Positions 1 through 6,304 of a DNA stretch of 7,797 nucleotides are shown here, piece after piece. The position numbers and the translations under genes were made by a program. Under the pieces are notes generated by a model. The model ran no database searches, was not told the origin of the DNA, and saw only the letters and a program-made list of their open reading frames with translations. Each line of letters starts with the position of its first letter. Positions within the stretch are counted from its first letter, which is position 1. The DNA is taken from assembly GCA_002413385.1 (NCBI GenBank), contig DHWW01000102.1:18836-26632 (forward strand). The letters are read 5' to 3'. Source of the stretch: Granulicella sp. UBA5172 (GTDB taxonomy: Bacteria; Acidobacteriota; Terriglobia; Terriglobales; Acidobacteriaceae).

Positions 1-1302
1 TGCCGGCGCGGTGGTCGCCGAAGCACGGCTCGCTGTTTACGATGCATCTGGGATATGGCGTGTTCTTCAGCCACCTCCCGGGGGCAACCGTGCGCGCCGC
101 GCTTACGGATACGGCGCTCGCCACAACGACGACTCGCATCCGGATCCGGCCAACGACGATCACGTTGTGCCCGCAGGTGACGGCGGTGCAACAGGGCTTT
201 GGCTATCCGTGCGACTACATTTCGGCACCTCCGGCGGCAGTGGCACAGACGACGTCGGCGATGGTGTTTGCCAGCAACTACCGGGTGCCTATGGTGCAGC
301 GTGCGACGGTTTCGCTGGAGCGTGAGGTGGGGAGGCGAGCGAGTGTGCGGGCGGCGTACTCGATGGCGCTGGCGACGCAGCTCCCGGGCAGCACGGACAT
401 TAACATCTCGCCATCGACGGGCATGGTGAGCTACGTGTTGCAGGGCGGCGACGGGCATCCGGGCCTGCACAGCGGCCAGACCTTTGAGGTGCCGCTCTAT
501 GATCAGCGTCCGATCTCGCAGTTTGGCGCGGTGACGGCGCTGGTTTCGAATTCGAACGCGACGTATCACGCGTTCACCGCGGAGGCGCGGATGAATGGCC
601 TGCGGTGGAAGGGGCTGCACTCGCTTGCGCTGCATGGCAGTTATACCTTCTCGCGAGCGATCGACTATGCGCCGCAGGGTGCAGCGACACCGGGGCACGA
701 CGGGCAGTTCGATCCCTTCCACAACGGTTATGACAAGGGGCTGTCGAACCAGCAGTATCCGGAGCGCTTCGTGGGCAGTCTGGAGTATGGGGTCAGCGTG
801 AGCCGAGGTCCGAAGGTGGTGCGCCTGGTGTTGGATGGTTGGCGCGCTGCGGCGATTGGCAGTGGCGGCAGCGGTCGGCCCTATAGCTACAGAATCTTTG
901 GCGGACCACATGTGAGCGGTGGGCGCGACTCTATCAATGGGTCAGGCGGAGCAACGTATCTGCCGACGATTGGCCGCAATACGCTACGGCTGGCACCGCT
1001 GGGCAAGGTCGATCTGCGCCTGAGCCGCGAGTTTCGCGCGGGGCCGCGGCTTCATCTGAATGCGTTTGCCGAAGCCTTCAACCTGCTCAATGAGCAGAAT
1101 ATCTCCAGCGTGCAAACGCGCGCGTTCCTGCTGGGCACGCCGGTCAGTGATGGCGCGCCGACTCCGCTGATCTTTCAGGATGCAGCGGCGATTGCGACGG
1201 AGCGGTTTGACTGCGACGATGCCGTTTGGGACGCCGAGTTCGTCGACCACGGGCGTGAGTCGTGAGCGGCAACTTGAGTTGGGAGTCCGGCTGCAGTTTT
1301 GA
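1..1302 (+). pseudogene. TonB-dependent receptor, Oar-like, C-terminal part; 5'-truncated by window and frameshifted near the end
   Basis: Outer-membrane beta-barrel of an Oar-like TonB-dependent receptor, a family that imports or binds large substrates; the ligand is unknown. The frame is open from base 3, so the N-terminal carboxypeptidase-like, plug and early barrel parts lie left of the window. Family features seen are GYGVFFSHLPGA near the start, DINISPSTGM, a FDPFHNGYDKGLSNQQYPER block, SGRPYSYRIFGG, INGSGGATYLPTIGRNTLRL, DLRLSREF and AEAFNLLNEQN. Two Cys (LCPQ and YPC, about 168-212) may form a loop disulfide. The first frame runs to a stop at 1263-1265 with an unnatural tail after IATE. 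In the +1 frame from 1204, EGLTATMPFGTPSS and the terminal strand RERQLELGVRLQF follow, ending at TGA 1300-1302. One extra base, probably C1203, reconciles the frames. The final Phe-ended strand is the usual BAM assembly signal, so a true frameshift should prevent membrane insertion. A sequencing error is equally possible. Confidence 0.87.
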
Positions 1303-1351
1303 GTCGAGCGACGCGCTGACCGTGGGCTGCATCCAAGGGGTAACGGCTACG

Positions 1352-1357
1352 TAGAAT
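1352..1357 (+). promoter_or_regulatory. Possible -10 element for the DedA-rhodanese gene
   Basis: TAGAAT matches the sigma-70 -10 consensus at five of six bases and lies 29 nt before the ATG at 1387, which would give a leader of roughly 20 nt. It overlaps the 8-bp palindrome CTACGTAG (1347-1354). I see no good -35 hexamer at the right spacing, so this is only a candidate. It sits in the 84-bp gap after the receptor gene, where I see no terminator hairpin followed by a T run. Confidence 0.25.
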
Positions 1358-1371
1358 AGGGTGAGACCCAT

Positions 1372-1376
1372 GGGAG
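1372..1376 (+). promoter_or_regulatory. Ribosome binding site of the DedA-rhodanese gene
   Basis: GGGAG lies 10 nt before the ATG at 1387. No other in-frame start with a better site is seen, so it supports that start. Confidence 0.5.
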
Positions 1377-1386
1377 ATGTCCGACG

Positions 1387-2370
1387 ATGAACCTACTGGG
1401 CGTCATTGTGCACCATGGCTATGCGGTGACGTCGATCGCTCTCTTCGTCACGTGTTGTGGTCTGCCGCTGCCGGTGTCGGTGGTGCTGCTGACGGCGGGC
1501 GCGGCGGCGCATGGTGGATCGCTGAACCTTGGTGTGGTGATGCTCTGCGCGTGGGGATCGGCGCTGGCGGGCGACACGCTGATGTACCTCGGAGGACGCT
1601 ATACGGGGTGGTGGCTGCTGACGGGGATCTGCCGGTTCAGCCTCAATCCCGAGGACTGTATTTTTGGCTCGGCGCGATCGTTTTACAAACGGGGATCGAA
1701 GACGCTGTTGGTTGCGAAGTTCGTGCCGGGCCTGTCGACGGTCGCGGCTGCGCTGGCGGGGAGTCTCAACATGAGGCTGCGGCGATTCCTTACGCTCGAT
1801 GGCCTGGGCGTTTTGTTGTATACGGCTGGGTGGATTCTCGCTGGATTTCTGTTCGCGCCGTTTCTGCGTGAATTGGTGCGATCGGTCCAGAGCGTTGGCC
1901 ATATCACAGCTGCGACGATGGGTGCGATCCTTGTGCTCTATATTCTGTGGCTGGTGTTGAACTCGCTGCGCGATTCACGATTTTCAGCGATCGACAAGAT
2001 TGCTGCTGCTGACCTGTTTGAACGCCTTCGCACGTCGACGCACGACCGCCTGATGATCATCGCGGACGTGCGTTCGCATGGGTACTACGATCCGGGCATG
2101 CTGCGGATCAAGGACTCGATCCGCATAGAACCCAGCCGGCTGAAGGAAGAGCTGGAGGCGTTGCGCGCGTTCATGCAGCCCGAGTGCGAGATCTATCTGT
2201 ATTGCTCGTGCGCGCGCGAGGCGACGAGCATGCGCGTGGCGCGGATGCTGGAGCAGGAAAACTGTGCGACCAAGGTGATCCAGGGCGGACTCAAGGCGTG
2301 GGTGAAGGCCGGTGGGCCGACGGAGCCGGTGCCTGTGGGCGATGTGGAGCATCTGCCGCGGTTCGACTAG
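1387..2370 (+). CDS. DedA family membrane protein fused to a C-terminal rhodanese domain
   Basis: 327 aa. Residues 1-195 are a DedA/VTT (SNARE-associated) domain with hydrophobic segments at about 10-42, 46-70, 107-125, 136-160 and 175-194. The AGDTLMYLGGRYTG motif (61-74) fits the DedA family, and AKFVPGLSTVAAALAG (110-125) replaces the classical RF-PG-R motif with KF-PG-S. DedA proteins are associated with membrane homeostasis and lipid-carrier flipping. Residues about 203-318 form a rhodanese domain, predicted cytoplasmic: DVRS (227-230), the active-site loop LYCSCAREATS (271-281) with Cys273 and Cys275, and the closing IQGGLKAWVKAGGP motif (298-311). Rhodaneses carry sulfur as a Cys persulfide. 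DedA-rhodanese fusions are known, often annotated as DedA/thiosulfate sulfurtransferase, but their role is unclear. The loop departs from the common C-x5-R pattern, so transferase activity is uncertain. The start is set by GGGAG at 1372. Convergent with the next gene, 21 bp away. Confidence 0.9.
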   Translation: MNLLGVIVHHGYAVTSIALFVTCCGLPLPVSVVLLTAGAAAHGGSLNLGVVMLCAWGSALAGDTLMYLGGRYTGWWLLTGICRFSLNPEDCIFGSARSFYKRGSKTLLVAKFVPGLSTVAAALAGSLNMRLRRFLTLDGLGVLLYTAGWILAGFLFAPFLRELVRSVQSVGHITAATMGAILVLYILWLVLNSLRDSRFSAIDKIAAADLFERLRTSTHDRLMIIADVRSHGYYDPGMLRIKDSIRIEPSRLKEELEALRAFMQPECEIYLYCSCAREATSMRVARMLEQENCATKVIQGGLKAWVKAGGPTEPVPVGDVEHLPRFD

Positions 2371-2391
2371 CGCAGAGAGTCATCGAAATTG

Positions 2392-3594
2392 CTAGGTGGT
2401 GAGTTTGGCGAGGGCGGTGAGGAGGCGGGTGTGGGGTAGGCCGTCGGCGTAGGTTTTTAAGATGAGGGAGCGCATGACGCGGAAGCGCATGGCTTTGAAG
2501 CCGCGCTCGGGTTGGGCGTAGAAGGCTCGGGCGGCGCGGTGTGAGAAGGCGAGCGTCTCTTGCAGTGGGGTGAGTTTGCGAGCGTAGGTGGCGGCGATGT
2601 TGGTGGAGTTGGATAGGATGGCGGCGGCGGCGGCCTGGCCGCTGACGATGGCGGAGTGGATGCCTTCGCCGGTGAGTGGGTCGACGAGACCGGCGGCGTC
2701 GCCCACGAGCAGGACGCGGCCGCGGGGGATGTAGTTGTGTCCGCCCATGCCGAGTTGCTGGCCGGTGATGTGCGCGAGGGTGGTGACGCCGAGCTTTTGT
2801 TGCGCGTAGTCGAGGAGAAGGGCGCGGGTGACTTGCTTGATCTGAGCGTGAGATGCGCCGGCCGCGGGGGCGAAGGCTCCTACGCCGATGTTGATGTGGT
2901 CGGCCTTGGGGAAGAGCCAGCCGTAGCCGCCGGGGAGCGGGGCGAAGTCGAAGACTAGGTCGTGGGGAGCGGTGCCGCCGGGGAGGGTTGCGGGGAGAGG
3001 AGTGTAGGGGACGGTGGCTTCGAGCGCAAAACCGTCGTCGTCCTGCGCGGACGGCGGGCGTTGGGCTCCGTGGCAGAGGCGGCGGGTTTGGCCGTTGGAG
3101 CCGTCGGCACCGATGAGGATGGGGGCGCGGAGGGTTTCGAGGCCGCGGGAGGTGATGATGTCGAACTCGATGGAGTCGGGCGATTCGCGGAGGGCGGCGA
3201 TGCGGTCGATCTTGCGGAGCTCGATGCTGCCTCCCTGACGCGCGGCGAGGAGGGTTTGCTGGAGGCAGAAGTTGTCGAAGCGCTCGCGGACGGCCATGGC
3301 GCAGATGGGGTTGCGGGTTTTTACGCGGACTTCGGAGTTGCGCGGACGGGGGGAGTTGGGATCGGTGGCTTGTTGGAGAACGATCTCGTGGCAGACGCGC
3401 TCGACGACGGGGTCGACGGAGTAGCGGAGGGCCTTGAGGGTCTTGCGGGTGAGGCCGCAGGCGCAGGGTTTGTGGCGCGGGAAGTTGCGCTTGTCGAGCA
3501 GCAGGACGTGCCTGCCGGCGTGGGCGAGGTCGTAGGCCGCTGCGCAGCCTGCGGGTCCGGCACCGGCGATGAGGATGTCAACTTCGTGGGTCAT
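2392..3594 (-). CDS. Geranylgeranyl reductase family FAD-dependent oxidoreductase
   Basis: 400 aa, normal length for the family. These flavoproteins reduce double bonds of isoprenoid chains on chlorophyll precursors, archaeal lipids or menaquinone; the substrate here cannot be read from sequence. Seen: the N-terminal FAD dinucleotide motif DILIAGAGPAGCAAA (6-20), LLDKRNFPRHKPCACGL (32-48) matching the family's R-x-K-x-C-x-x-G segment, a second FAD-contact motif LIGADGSNGQTRR (160-172), YGWLFPK (224-230), which lies near the substrate pocket in relatives, and GDAAGLVDPLTGEGI (298-312), which binds the FAD ribityl and pyrophosphate. There is no signal peptide or clear membrane segment, so a cytoplasmic or membrane-peripheral enzyme is likely. 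The ATG at 3594 is chosen because the FAD motif begins five residues in; no good Shine-Dalgarno is visible. With no chlorophyll genes nearby, quinone or lipid tail reduction is the likelier role (inference). Confidence 0.88.
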   Translation of the reverse strand: MTHEVDILIAGAGPAGCAAAYDLAHAGRHVLLLDKRNFPRHKPCACGLTRKTLKALRYSVDPVVERVCHEIVLQQATDPNSPRPRNSEVRVKTRNPICAMAVRERFDNFCLQQTLLAARQGGSIELRKIDRIAALRESPDSIEFDIITSRGLETLRAPILIGADGSNGQTRRLCHGAQRPPSAQDDDGFALEATVPYTPLPATLPGGTAPHDLVFDFAPLPGGYGWLFPKADHINIGVGAFAPAAGASHAQIKQVTRALLLDYAQQKLGVTTLAHITGQQLGMGGHNYIPRGRVLLVGDAAGLVDPLTGEGIHSAIVSGQAAAAAILSNSTNIAATYARKLTPLQETLAFSHRAARAFYAQPERGFKAMRFRVMRSLILKTYADGLPHTRLLTALAKLTT

Positions 3595-3775
3595 TCTTAG
3601 GAACGAGTTTATTCCTGCGAGGGTGTGGACGGAGAATGTGCTGGTGAAGATCGTTTCCGAGAAGCGTGCTTGTAGGGAGTGGAAGTGATGGCGAGATGTG
3701 AATCAGATTCGATTCGCGCGAGGTCAGGCGTAACCCAGGCAGGGGATGAGGAGAGTCAGAGCGTAGAGCTCACGA
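3595..3775. other. 181-bp gap between two minus-strand genes
   Basis: This gap lies upstream of the geranylgeranyl reductase-like gene and downstream of the LLM oxidoreductase gene, both on the minus strand. No convincing ORF, hairpin plus T run, or sigma-70 promoter pair is seen. The only structured element is the 11-bp palindrome GAATCAGATTC at 3700-3710, followed by another GATTC (3711-3715). A promoter for the reductase gene probably lies here but cannot be placed. Confidence 0.4.
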
Positions 3776-4954
3776 TCAGACTGCGATGGCTTTGGAGGGT
3801 TCTTCGTGCGGAAGTCCCATGGCATCCGCGAGGAGGGTGTAGCTGCGTTTGCGGGCTTCGTGCGAGTGGGTGATGGTGTTGATGATGAGTTCGTTGAGGT
3901 GAAGTTCTTTGGCGAGGTTGCGGAGTTGGTTGGCTGCGCGGTCGGGGGTGCCGACGATGTAGCGGGGCCACTCGTTGTCTTCGGGGGCGTCGAAACTGCC
4001 GGCGGTGAAGGGGATCGTTGGGTTAGGTGCGGTGGGTCGGGCTTCGAGCTCGCGGAGGGCGTCTTCGGGGGTGGCGACGGGGCGGCGGTCGTCCATGCGG
4101 ATGCGGCGCTGGAGGAGGCGGACGGAGGCGTGGAGGTGGTCGGCTTCCTGTTGTGTTTCGGCGCAGATGACGCCGATGGCGAGGGTGGCTTCGGGGGCGG
4201 CGCGGCCGTCTGAGTTTGGGCCAGGGCTAAAGCCCGAGTCTGTGGTGGATTGAGATTCAGTGGGCTGAAGCCCACTGCTAATCCGGTTTGCGGAGGGGAC
4301 AAAGTTTTGTTGGTAGTACTCGATGGCTTGACGGGTTTGGATGGGCGAGAAGAAGTGCGCGAAGGCGTAGGGGAGGCCCTGCTGCGCGGCGGTGACGGCG
4401 GACCACATGGAGGAGCCGAGCAGCCAGATGTCGGGGGCGCCGGGGGCGTCGGGTGCGACGCGGATGTTGGCGAAGGCATGAGGCTCAGCCGGGAGCGCGG
4501 GGAAGCGTTCGGGGTGGAGGAAGGCGCGGAGTTCGGCGAGTTGCTGCGGGAAGTCGTCGGGCACGGGGGCCTTGCGGTTGCGGCGGAGGGCATAGGCTTC
4601 GAGCTGTCCGCCGCCGGGAGCGCGGCCGATGCCGAGGTCGATGCGGTTGGGAAACATGGCGTGGAGGGTGCGAAAGACTTCGGCGACTTTGAAGGCGGAG
4701 TAGTGCGGGAGCATGATGCCGCCGGAGCCGACGCGGATGCGGGTGGTCTCGGCGGCGGCGCGGGCGATGAGGATCTCGGGCGCGGTGCAGGCGAGCAGGT
4801 CCATGGCGTGATGCTCGGAGTACCAGAGGCGGGTGTAGCCGAGGCGGTCGACGTGGCGGGCGAGGTCGAGGGAGTTGGCGAGCGCCTGCGAAGGGGTGGA
4901 GCCTGCGGGGACGGGGGACTGGTCGAGCACGGAGAGGCGAAGCGCGTGGGCCAT
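3776..4954 (-). CDS. LLM-class (luciferase-like) flavin-dependent oxidoreductase, group 1 / MsnO8-like, with repeat-derived insertion
   Basis: 392 aa. Luciferase-like TIM-barrel oxidoreductase that should use reduced FMN; the substrate is unknown. The N-terminus LRLSVLDQSPVPAGST (5-20), RLGYTRLWYSEHHAMDLLAC (37-56), TTRIRVGSGGIMLPHYS (70-86) and DLGIGRAPGG (106-115) are characteristic of the luciferase-family oxidoreductase group 1, which includes E. coli YhbW. WLLGSS (177-182) and PYAFAHFFSP (195-204) continue the barrel. Members are usually about 330-350 aa. The excess is largely residues 224-251, a Ser/Thr/Gly/Pro-rich stretch between FVPSAN and APEATLAIGVICAETQQEA, encoded by a REP-like palindromic element at about 4224-4283. 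The open frame extends upstream to 5425, but the family N-terminus starts at the Met at 4954 and the extension is Pro/Ala/Ser-rich noise. No strong Shine-Dalgarno is seen. Divergent from the small exported-protein gene. Confidence 0.9.
   Translation of the reverse strand: MAHALRLSVLDQSPVPAGSTPSQALANSLDLARHVDRLGYTRLWYSEHHAMDLLACTAPEILIARAAAETTRIRVGSGGIMLPHYSAFKVAEVFRTLHAMFPNRIDLGIGRAPGGGQLEAYALRRNRKAPVPDDFPQQLAELRAFLHPERFPALPAEPHAFANIRVAPDAPGAPDIWLLGSSMWSAVTAAQQGLPYAFAHFFSPIQTRQAIEYYQQNFVPSANRISSGLQPTESQSTTDSGFSPGPNSDGRAAPEATLAIGVICAETQQEADHLHASVRLLQRRIRMDDRRPVATPEDALRELEARPTAPNPTIPFTAGSFDAPEDNEWPRYIVGTPDRAANQLRNLAKELHLNELIINTITHSHEARKRSYTLLADAMGLPHEEPSKAIAV
4224..4283. repeat. REP-like pair of palindromes inside the LLM oxidoreductase gene
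   Basis: Two palindromes share the core GGGCT-RA-AGCCC. The first, at 4224-4235, has 5-bp arms around AA. The second, at 4258-4277, has perfect 9-bp arms (CAGTGGGCT / AGCCCACTG) around GA, and outer arms GATT (4254-4257) and AATC (4280-4283) extend it past a 2-nt bulge. Centres are 38 bp apart. Such paired GGCTRAAGCC-type units are typical of dispersed REP/BIME-like elements, and I recall similar ones between genes in acidobacterial genomes (recollection, not checked). Here the element lies in coding sequence and is translated as SSGLQPT and SGFSP. No second copy is seen in the window. Confidence 0.75.
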
Positions 4955-5073
4955 TGGGATTGGATGAGCGCCGGGCGGATGTGGACGCGCGATATGCAGC
5001 GACGTTTGCGCTGTTGTGCCGTCCAATTGTGCATCGGAATAGACTGAAGTCGTTGGGAGTGGAGGCAGCGGTG
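4955..5073. promoter_or_regulatory. 119-bp divergent intergenic region
   Basis: This region separates the minus-strand LLM oxidoreductase from the plus-strand cluster, so both promoters should lie here. I cannot place a convincing -35/-10 pair. On the plus strand TTGTGC (5014-5019) and TAGACT (5040-5045) are the nearest candidates, but their 20-nt spacing is poor. Nothing persuasive is seen on the minus strand. Confidence 0.3.
5061..5065 (+). promoter_or_regulatory. Ribosome binding site deciding the GTG start of the small exported-protein gene
   Basis: GGAGG lies 8 nt before GTG 5074 and 5 nt before GTG 5071. It favours 5074 over the ATG at 5089 or the upstream ATG at 4954, which lies opposite the start codon of the divergent gene. 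Confidence 0.55.
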
Positions 5074-5370
5074 GTGAGCAGGCGAGGCATGGCGGGGCTT
5101 TTGTCGGCAACGCTGCTGGCTTGTGCTGTTGCGTCGCAGGCCCAGAATGGCCAGTGGCGGGTGCTGCAGATGTCGCTGAATCTACCTCAGTTCGAGCAGA
5201 CGAATGTGCGGGAGACGCTGATGGAGATAGCTCCGACGTCGGCGGCGGAGGAGCGCGGCGGGGTGAAGGGCGTTTCCCTGGCGACTCCGCATGATGGAGC
5301 TCAGTGTGTGCCACAGCCGGAGTTGGTGTGGGACAATAACGGCGGTGCCGGGCTGCAGGTGGTGGAGTGA
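5074..5370 (+). CDS. Small exported protein of unknown function (98 aa)
   Basis: I do not recognise the family. With the GTG at 5074 the product is 98 aa. It opens with a basic start (SRRG), then a hydrophobic run GMAGLLSATLLACAVA, then SQA-Q, which fits a signal peptidase I site after residue about 22. LLAC could be read as an imperfect lipobox, so a lipoprotein is a less likely alternative. The mature part, about 75 aa, contains NLPQFEQTNVRETLMEI, TPHDGAQCVPQPELVWDNNG and one Cys. It has no further membrane segment or known motif. Codon use (many CTG, GCG, CAG, CCG) resembles the neighbours and the ribosome site is good, which argues for a real gene. It ends 4 bp before the ABC ATPase start, so coupled translation is likely. 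It could instead be the remnant of a longer secreted protein. Confidence 0.55.
   Translation: MSRRGMAGLLSATLLACAVASQAQNGQWRVLQMSLNLPQFEQTNVRETLMEIAPTSAAEERGGVKGVSLATPHDGAQCVPQPELVWDNNGGAGLQVVE
5364..5367 (+). promoter_or_regulatory. Ribosome binding site deciding the GTG start of the ABC ATPase
   Basis: GGAG lies 7 nt before GTG 5375 and overlaps the last codons of the preceding gene, as in translational coupling. A competing pair is GGAAGG (5403-5408) with TTG 5414. Confidence 0.45.
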
Positions 5371-5374
5371 TGGG

Positions 5375-6283
5375 GTGCTGGAGTTGCCGATCCGCTATGC
5401 TCGGAAGGTGACGTTGGTTGGACATAACGAGGCTTCGCCGCTGCTGGGTACACCGTTGTTGTCGGTGAGGGATCTGCGCATTGCGTTCTCGCAGCAGGAG
5501 GCGGTGCGCGGCGTGTCGTTCGATATGGCTCCGGGTGAGACGCTGGGGCTGGTAGGGGAGTCAGGGTCAGGTAAATCCGCGACGTCGCTGGCGTTGCTGC
5601 GACTGCTTCCGCCGAGTGCAGCGGTGAGCGGAAGGATTGAATTGGTGCGCGCGGATGGAGTGACGGACGACCTGCTGGGGCTGCCCGAAGAGGCCATGCG
5701 GCGGCATCGCGGCAGATCGATGGCGATGATCTTTCAGGAGCCGATGACGGCGCTGAATCCGGTGATGAAGGTGGGGCGGCAGATTGCGGAGGCGTTGTTG
5801 GCGCATGCTCCGAGGACGGCACGGCGCGAGGTCCGCGAGCGTGTGCTGGCGGCGATGCGCGAGGTCGCGCTGCCCGATCCGGAACTCCGCATGAACGACT
5901 ATCCGCACCAGTTCTCTGGCGGGCAGCGGCAACGGATCGTGATTGCGATGGCCCTGATCAACAAGCCGCGATTGCTGATTGCCGATGAGCCGACGACGGC
6001 GCTGGATGTCACGGTGCAGGCGCAGATTCTTGCGCTGCTCAAGCAGTTGAAGAGTGAACATGAACTGTCGATGCTGTTCATCTCGCACGACCTGGCGGTG
6101 GTTGCGCAGGTGGCGGACAGGGTGGCCGTGATGCGCCGCGGGGAGATCGTCGAGCAGGGCAGTGCGACGCAGGTACTGACACGGCCGCAGCATCCGTACA
6201 CGCGAAGCTTGCTGGCTTCGGCACCCACGATGACGACGCCGCGCGAGCTCCCACTTGCTACTATGGTGCGTTCGGGAATCTAA
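5375..6283 (+). CDS. OppD/DppD-type ABC transporter ATP-binding protein
   Basis: 302 aa from GTG 5375. Cytoplasmic ATPase of the oligopeptide/dipeptide/nickel importer class, which powers uptake through a pair of permeases. Motifs in order: Walker A GESGSGKS (61-68), Q-loop [13 protein letters not shown] (118-130), signature FSGGQRQR (180-187), Walker B RLLIADEP (199-206) with catalytic Glu205, D-loop ALD (209-211), H-loop ISHD (236-239) and the oligopeptide-transporter C-terminal motif [12 protein letters not shown] (273-284). All catalytic residues are present. Only about 18 residues follow the HPY motif, so it is somewhat shorter than typical OppD/DppD (about 325-335 aa). The window holds no permease, solute-binding protein or second ATPase, so the ATPase is an orphan locally. 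An ATG at 5291 is rejected because it lies inside the preceding gene with no ribosome site; TTG 5414 remains possible. The phosphoesterase gene follows after 21 bp. Confidence 0.9.
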   Translation: MLELPIRYARKVTLVGHNEASPLLGTPLLSVRDLRIAFSQQEAVRGVSFDMAPGETLGLVGESGSGKSATSLALLRLLPPSAAVSGRIELVRADGVTDDLLGLPEEAMRRHRGRSMAMIFQEPMTALNPVMKVGRQIAEALLAHAPRTARREVRERVLAAMREVALPDPELRMNDYPHQFSGGQRQRIVIAMALINKPRLLIADEPTTALDVTVQAQILALLKQLKSEHELSMLFISHDLAVVAQVADRVAVMRRGEIVEQGSATQVLTRPQHPYTRSLLASAPTMTTPRELPLATMVRSGI

Positions 6284-6304
6284 TGCTCTGCAGGTCGGCC
6301 GTTT

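Noticed and set aside
1198..1210. Programmed +1 ribosomal frameshifting in the receptor gene
   Set aside because: No slippery run, rare codon or stimulatory hairpin is evident, and the receptor family is not known to use it; a simple indel or sequencing error explains it.
2371..2391. Terminator between the convergent DedA-rhodanese and reductase genes
   Set aside because: The 21-bp gap contains no inverted repeat or T/A run; the same holds for the 20-bp gap at 7076-7095.
2656..3600. Long plus-strand open frames opposite the geranylgeranyl reductase-like gene
   Set aside because: Gly/Ala/Val/Glu/Asp-rich translations without motifs, as expected for the antisense strand of a GC-rich gene.
4224..4283. 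CRISPR array or transcription terminator
   Set aside because: Only two units with a different second stem, no regular spacers, no T run, and the element lies within an open coding frame.
3806..5047. Plus-strand open frames opposite the LLM oxidoreductase, including a 265-residue one
   Set aside because: Antisense shadows with biased composition and no recognisable motif; the minus-strand product is clearly a known enzyme.
5291..5374. ATG at 5291 as the start of the ABC ATPase
   Set aside because: It lies within the preceding gene with no ribosome site, and the extra residues match nothing expected of OppD/DppD; GTG 5375 has a GGAG site.
4955..5425. 157-residue N-terminal extension of the LLM oxidoreductase frame on the minus strand
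   Set aside because: It is Pro/Ala/Ser-rich with no domain, lies antisense to a better-supported small gene, and the family N-terminus starts exactly at the Met at 4954.
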